DNA of 28,746 nucleotides, from the NCBI GenBank assembly GCA_024413875.1, contig JAKSVY010000017.1, positions 1-28,746 of the forward strand, read 5' to 3'. Position numbers and translations under genes: made by a program. This DNA comes from Bacilli bacterium (lineage in GTDB: Bacteria > Bacillota_I > Bacilli_A > RFN20 > CAG-826). The notes under the pieces were generated by a model that saw only the letters and a list, made by a program, of their open reading frames with translations, was not told the DNA's origin and did not search any database. Shown in pieces: positions 24,307-28,746 of this stretch. How positions within the stretch are numbered: the stretch's first letter is position 1; every line of letters starts with the position of its first letter.

Positions 24307-27300
24307 TTAGTCATCATATTTTTCGTCATTGGAATGAGTTCCCATACCAACGGCTTCTTGATCAACGACAGATTCAGCACCATCGCCACCGACGAGGTTA
24401 CGAATGTTTTTGTTAATCTTACGTTCTTCTTTTTCAGCTTCTTTTGCTAAAGCGTCCATATCAATTTCTTCGCCTTCGTTATCAAGTAAGGAGACATCCA
24501 TTGATAATGCTTGTAATTCCTTAACAAGGACTCTGAATGCTTCAGGAATACCTGGTTTTGGAAGTTCTTGACCTTTAATAATAGCTTCGTATGTTTTTCT
24601 ACGACCAACACGGTCATCTGATTTAACAGTGATAATTTCTTGTAAGACGTGAGCAGCACCATAAGCTTCAAGTGCCCAGACTTCCATTTCACCAAATCTT
24701 TGACCACCGTTTTGTGCTTTACCACCTAAAGGTTGTTGTGTAACTAAGCTATATGGGCCAGTTGCACGAGCGTGTAATTTATCATCGACCATGTGGACAA
24801 GTTTAATCATGTACATACAGCCAACAGTGATTCTTTCATCAAATCTTTCACCAGTTGTACCATCGTATAAGACAGTCTTGCCATCTGGATCCATTTTTGC
24901 TTTCTTCATCATTTCGATAATTTCTTCATTAGAGATACCATCGAAAACTGGAGTTGCAATCTTATAACCGAGTTGTTTTAAAGCGTAACCTAAGTGAACT
25001 TCAAGAATTTGACCAATGTTCATACGGCTAGGAACGCCTAATGGGTTTAACATGATGTCAACTGGAGTACCATCAGGTAAGAATGGCATATCGCATTCTG
25101 GAAGAATACGTGAGATAACACCTTTGTTACCATGACGACCAGACATCTTATCACCTTCAGAAATCTTTCTCTTTTGGACGATATAGACTCTGACAACTTC
25201 GTTGACTCCTGGAGGGAGTTCAACATCTTTACTCTTGCCTTCACGTTTGAAGACTTTGACATCTAAGACGATACCAGCACCACCATGTGGAACTCTTAAT
25301 GAAGCGTCTTTACCTTCGTTAGATTTTTCACCGAAGATAGCCATGAGTAATTTTTCTTCTGGAGAAGGTTCGACCATACCCTTAGGAGTGACTTTACCAA
25401 CGAGAATATCGCCTTCTTTAACTTCACTACCAGGAATAATAATACCTCTATCATCTAAGAAAGCTTTTGCGCTTTCGGAAACGTTAGGAATATCACGAGT
25501 GATTTCTTCTTCACCTAATTTTGGAATGCTTCTACATTCAAGTTCATATTTTTCAATATGGATTGATGTATAAACATCATCTTTAACTAATCTTTCAGAC
25601 ATAATAACAGCGTCTTCGTAGTTGTAGCCATTCCATGTCATGAATGCGATTGTAACGTTTTGACCAAGAGCGAGGTCACCACCTTGCATAGCAGGACCAT
25701 CAGCAATGATTTGTCCTTTTTTAACTTTATCGCCAGCTTTTACAATAGCGACTTGGTTAATACATGTGCCTTGGTTACTTCTTTCAAATTTTTGAAGTTG
25801 GTAAACTCTTGGTTCTGTATTACCTTTTTCTAAAACTTCAACAATTCTAGAATCACGGTAAGTAACAACACCATCTTCAACTGCGACTACTGCTAAGCCA
25901 GAGTCACGAGCAACTTGGTGTTCAAGACCTGTTCCAACAAATGGAGCGTGTGGTCTTAAAAGAGGGAGAGCTTGACGTTGCATGTTAGAACCCATGAGGG
26001 CACGCATTGTATCGTCGTTTTCAAGGAATGGAATACATCCAGCAGCAATGGAAACGATTTGTTTTGGAGAAACGTCAACAAAGTCAATGTCGTGGCGGTC
26101 TGCCATAACGTTTTCGCCTTTAAATCTAGCAACAACTTGTTCATCAAGGATTTCGCCTTCTGGTGATAAGTTAATGTTAGCTTCAGCGATGACATAATCC
26201 CATTCTTCATCAGCTGATAAATAAACTGAATCTTCTGCAGCATTTAAAACTCTGCATGTAGCTTTATCAACTCTTCTATATGGAGTCTCTATAAATCCAT
26301 ATTTATTAATTTTCGCGTATGATGCGAGGTTATTAATCAAACCAATGTTTTGACCTTCAGGTGTTTCAATAGGACAGATTCTACCATAGTGAGAGACGTG
26401 GACGTCACGGACTTCAGTAGAAGCTCTATCACGAGTTAAACCACCAGGACCTAAAGCAGAAAGTCTACGTTTATTTGTTAATTCTGCAAGAGGGTTAGTT
26501 TGATCCATAAATTGTGATAATTGTGAACTTGCAAAGAATTCACGAATTGAAGCACTTAATGGACGTGGGTTGATTAATGCTTTTGGTTTAATATTTCCTA
26601 AATCAGAAATAGACATCTTTTGTTGGACAGTTTTAACCATTTTTGCTAAACCAACGCGGAATTGGTTTTGAATTAATTCACCAACACAGCGAATTCTTCT
26701 GTTGCCTAAGTGGTCAATATCATCTGTTCCGCCAAAGCCATCCATAACATTGAGGAAGTATGAGAAGCATGCAAATACGTCAGAAATTGTGACGCGTTGG
26801 CATGTACTATGTAAATTTGTACCGATAACGTTACAAACCTTTTTATCCATTTCGTTGTTATAAACTTTAACAAGATTTACGACACCATCATTGTCAAGTT
26901 TTTCATTAACACTGAGTTTTAATGTATGTGCTCCGTTTTCGAAGAAATCTTCATCACGTAATGCATCAACATCTTCAGCAGTTAATGTATAACCTTTTTT
27001 AAAGCGAAGTTCACCATCAGCACTGACAAGATTTTCTGCTAATGTTCTACCTGCTAAACGGTTATAGATTCCTAACTTCTTAATATATTTGAATCTACCT
27101 GCGCGACCGAGGTCATAACGGTGTTCATCAAAGAATTTTTGGAATAAGAAGTTATTGATACCTTCTTCGGTAATTGGTTCACCTGGTTTCATCTTCTTGA
27201 AAATTTCAAGAAGTGCAGCTTTAGTTGAGTTAATCTTTGCGTCTTCATCTTTTGCAAGAGTTGCTTCAAGAGCAACTGATTTGCCAAATAATTTAATGAT

Positions 27301-27924
27301 ATCGTCACTAGTTTCTAAACCTAATGCTCTTAAAAGGACTGTAGCATTAAGTTTTCTTTGACGGTCAATACGTACAGATAAAATATCTTTAGCGCCGCTT
27401 TCAAATTGTAACCAAGCACCACGACCAGGCATTAAATCACCACCATAAGTGACTTTACCTGTTTTTGGATCCTTGACTGCAGACATATATGCGCCTGGTG
27501 AACGTACTAATTGAGAAACGATAACTCTTTCAGCACCGTTAACGATGAATGTGCCAGCTTTTGTCATTAAAGGGAATTCACCCATGTAAACTTCAGATTC
27601 TTGAATTTCACCTGTGTCGCGGTGATTGAGTCTAAGCATGACATAAATTGGGGCACTATAAGTAAGATCTTGAGCTTTGCAATCTAAGAAACTATGTTTT
27701 GGTTCACCAAAGCGAACAGAAACGTAGTCGATAGAAAGAGTTTCAGTGTAGTTAAGGATTGGGAAACTTTCACGGAAAACTTCATCTAAGCCCTTCTCTT
27801 TGAATTCTTGGTAAGACTTAGTTTGGATTTCAACAAGGTTTGGTAATGATAAATCACCAGAGACTCTGCTGTAATCGTAACGATCATTATTTAACTTTTT
27901 AAGTTTTGTAATATCTCTTGTCAT
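24307..27924 (-). CDS. rpoB: RNA polymerase beta subunit, Asn at the His526 position
   Basis: The 1205-aa beta subunit has the usual landmarks: [20 protein letters not shown] start, [17 protein letters not shown] in the rifampicin pocket, [22 protein letters not shown] and [14 protein letters not shown]. In the rifampicin-resistance region the segment [10 protein letters not shown] has Asn484 (codon AAT at 26473-26475) where E. coli has His526, plus Thr at 518 and Ala at 522; Asp516 and Ser531 are kept. Asn526 is the substitution reported as the cause of natural rifampicin insensitivity in Spiroplasma. The start has AAAAGGAG. It follows the ybxB-like gene by 16 bases in the rplL-ybxB-rpoB-rpoC operon. 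Confidence 0.99.
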   Translation of the reverse strand: MTRDITKLKKLNNDRYDYSRVSGDLSLPNLVEIQTKSYQEFKEKGLDEVFRESFPILNYTETLSIDYVSVRFGEPKHSFLDCKAQDLTYSAPIYVMLRLNHRDTGEIQESEVYMGEFPLMTKAGTFIVNGAERVIVSQLVRSPGAYMSAVKDPKTGKVTYGGDLMPGRGAWLQFESGAKDILSVRIDRQRKLNATVLLRALGLETSDDIIKLFGKSVALEATLAKDEDAKINSTKAALLEIFKKMKPGEPITEEGINNFLFQKFFDEHRYDLGRAGRFKYIKKLGIYNRLAGRTLAENLVSADGELRFKKGYTLTAEDVDALRDEDFFENGAHTLKLSVNEKLDNDGVVNLVKVYNNEMDKKVCNVIGTNLHSTCQRVTISDVFACFSYFLNVMDGFGGTDDIDHLGNRRIRCVGELIQNQFRVGLAKMVKTVQQKMSISDLGNIKPKALINPRPLSASIREFFASSQLSQFMDQTNPLAELTNKRRLSALGPGGLTRDRASTEVRDVHVSHYGRICPIETPEGQNIGLINNLASYAKINKYGFIETPYRRVDKATCRVLNAAEDSVYLSADEEWDYVIAEANINLSPEGEILDEQVVARFKGENVMADRHDIDFVDVSPKQIVSIAAGCIPFLENDDTMRALMGSNMQRQALPLLRPHAPFVGTGLEHQVARDSGLAVVAVEDGVVTYRDSRIVEVLEKGNTEPRVYQLQKFERSNQGTCINQVAIVKAGDKVKKGQIIADGPAMQGGDLALGQNVTIAFMTWNGYNYEDAVIMSERLVKDDVYTSIHIEKYELECRSIPKLGEEEITRDIPNVSESAKAFLDDRGIIIPGSEVKEGDILVGKVTPKGMVEPSPEEKLLMAIFGEKSNEGKDASLRVPHGGAGIVLDVKVFKREGKSKDVELPPGVNEVVRVYIVQKRKISEGDKMSGRHGNKGVISRILPECDMPFLPDGTPVDIMLNPLGVPSRMNIGQILEVHLGYALKQLGYKIATPVFDGISNEEIIEMMKKAKMDPDGKTVLYDGTTGERFDERITVGCMYMIKLVHMVDDKLHARATGPYSLVTQQPLGGKAQNGGQRFGEMEVWALEAYGAAHVLQEIITVKSDDRVGRRKTYEAIIKGQELPKPGIPEAFRVLVKELQALSMDVSLLDNEGEEIDMDALAKEAEKEERKINKNIRNLVGGDGAESVVDQEAVGMGTHSNDEKYDD

Positions 27925-27940
27925 TTTAATGGCTCCTTTT

Positions 27941-28549
27941 CTAATTTTCTTTTGCTCTTGTAGCCTTATAAATGTAATAACCTTTGTCCTTTTTTAGTAA
28001 GATGCAATTGCCAAACAAACTTTCAATATATTTGCTAGCGCTTGGTCCACCTTGGTTTTTACGAATAACAACATACAATGAGCCGCCATCAATTAGTCGT
28101 TGATAACTTCCTTCATACATCGCCCAAGTTACCTTTTTTCCTGCGCGAATTGGAGGGTTAACAACAATTGAATCATATGGACCTTCAATATTTTCGAAGA
28201 TGTCACTTTGAAGGCAAGTGACTCTTTGGCCTAATCCAAGCAACTTTGCATTCTCTTCGCATAATGCGAGAGCGCGTTTATTAATATCTGCAAGCGTTAA
28301 GCTCGCAGTTGGTGAGAATATAGCAATAGTTAAGCCGATAGTGCCATATCCACATCCTAAATCTAGGATTCTTCCCGTGAGACTAAGGGGCAGTAATACC
28401 TTCAAGAAGGCTAAACTGCCCTCATCTACACGATTTTTTGAGAATACTCCGTTATCACTTTTAAGGGTTATTTCACGACCATTAATTTCGAATTTGATAT
28501 CTCGAATTTTTGACGCAGATTGAGGTTCAGAATCGTAATAATGTGCCAT
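27941..28549 (-). CDS. ybxB: Class I SAM-dependent methyltransferase (RsmC/YbxB-like)
   Basis: The 202-aa protein has the SAM-binding motif [11 protein letters not shown] (62-72) and the NPPIRAGK motif (131-138) of N-methyltransferases that act on RNA or protein, as in the RsmC group that methylates 16S rRNA guanine. The N-terminal part ([20 protein letters not shown]) and the placement between rplL and rpoB match ybxB of B. subtilis and its relatives. The start has AGGGGA, 41 bases after the rplL stop, and no terminator lies between. The true substrate in Firmicutes is not certain from sequence. Confidence 0.9.
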   Translation of the reverse strand: MAHYYDSEPQSASKIRDIKFEINGREITLKSDNGVFSKNRVDEGSLAFLKVLLPLSLTGRILDLGCGYGTIGLTIAIFSPTASLTLADINKRALALCEENAKLLGLGQRVTCLQSDIFENIEGPYDSIVVNPPIRAGKKVTWAMYEGSYQRLIDGGSLYVVIRKNQGGPSASKYIESLFGNCILLKKDKGYYIYKATRAKEN

Positions 28550-28590
28550 AATTCCCCTAATAACAGAGTTAGATTTGATAAGTAGTTAAA

Positions 28591-28746
28591 TTATTTAACT
28601 TCGACTTCAGCACCAGCTGCTTCGAGAGCTTTTTTGTGTTCTTCAGCTTCAACAGCAGAGATGTGTTCTTTGACAGCGACTGGAGCGCCATCGACTAATT
28701 TTTTAGCTTCCATTAAGCCTAAGCCTGTGATAGCTTGAACTGCTTT
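28591..28746 (-). CDS. rplL: 50S ribosomal protein L7/L12, C-terminal part (cut by window edge)
   Basis: The last 52 residues are visible: [20 protein letters not shown], then [21 protein letters not shown] and an end [10 protein letters not shown]. This is the L7/L12 C-terminal domain that recruits translation factors to the ribosome stalk. The 5' part lies beyond the window. Its place just before ybxB and rpoB fits the rplJL-rpoBC order. Confidence 0.97.
   Translation of the reverse strand, partial: KAVQAITGLGLMEAKKLVDGAPVAVKEHISAVEAEEHKKALEAAGAEVEVK

Noticed and set aside
25202..25573. Long plus-strand frames such as this one inside rpoB, and similar ones in fusA, rpoC and the GH3 genes
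   Set aside because: They are antisense shadows of strongly conserved genes, with no ribosome binding site and low-complexity translations.
1..28746. Mobile element, CRISPR array, tRNA or rRNA genes
   Set aside because: No transposase or integrase, no regularly spaced repeats, no cloverleaf or rRNA sequence seen on either strand.

Overview
The window looks like chromosome from an uncultured, low-GC, probably gut-dwelling member of the Bacilli/Mollicutes side of the Firmicutes (Erysipelotrichales/RF39-like). The evidence is the rplL-ybxB-rpoB-rpoC and rpsL-rpsG-fusA-tuf order, very AT-rich spacers, strong AGGAGG-type ribosome binding sites, gut-type lipoproteins and permuted GH3 enzymes. Trp is read from TGG and TGA is used as a stop (the kinase gene at 6754..7461 ends in TGA), so the mycoplasma code is not in use. 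No sequence search was possible, so the placement is inference. Every gene is on the minus strand, so transcription runs from high to low coordinates.

Right part (28746 to 20365): the 3' end of rplL, a ybxB-type methyltransferase, rpoB and rpoC, closed by a strong terminator at 20322..20342. Left part (3496 to 1): promoter and leader of the str operon, then rpsL, rpsG, fusA, and tuf with its own promoter. In most Firmicutes these two blocks are almost adjacent. Here about 17 kb of accessory genes separates them.

The accessory segment has three units. (1) A glycan unit, 19954 to 12486: a 1102-aa lipoprotein GH3 glycosidase, a carbohydrate-binding lipoprotein and a 961-aa GH3 with a membrane anchor at each end. 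Both GH3 enzymes have circularly permuted domain order. The unit starts at a promoter with two operator-like palindromes and ends at a strong terminator. (2) A plsX-acpP pair for phospholipid synthesis. (3) A surface protein plus peptide-modification unit, 11144 to 3563: a hairpin-rich leader, a 901-aa secreted Ig-like protein, and a 48-aa acidic peptide that resembles a RiPP precursor, followed by a terminator. After that come a Ser-rich lipoprotein, a PqqD-like protein, an HPr-kinase-like protein, an S24/S26 peptidase, an ABC exporter and a nucleotidyltransferase-fold protein. These last five are packed with overlapping or near-touching reading frames.

The third unit is the most likely novel system. 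It has the accessory set known from paeninodin-type lasso peptide clusters (leader-binding PqqD/RRE protein, HPrK-like kinase, nucleotidyltransferase, ABC exporter) but no lasso cyclase, no transglutaminase-like B2 protease and no radical SAM enzyme. An S26-type serine peptidase is present instead. The candidate substrate is the 48-aa peptide, which is translated immediately after a large surface protein. Another point of interest is RpoB with Asn at the E. coli His526 position, the change linked to natural rifampicin insensitivity of Mollicutes.
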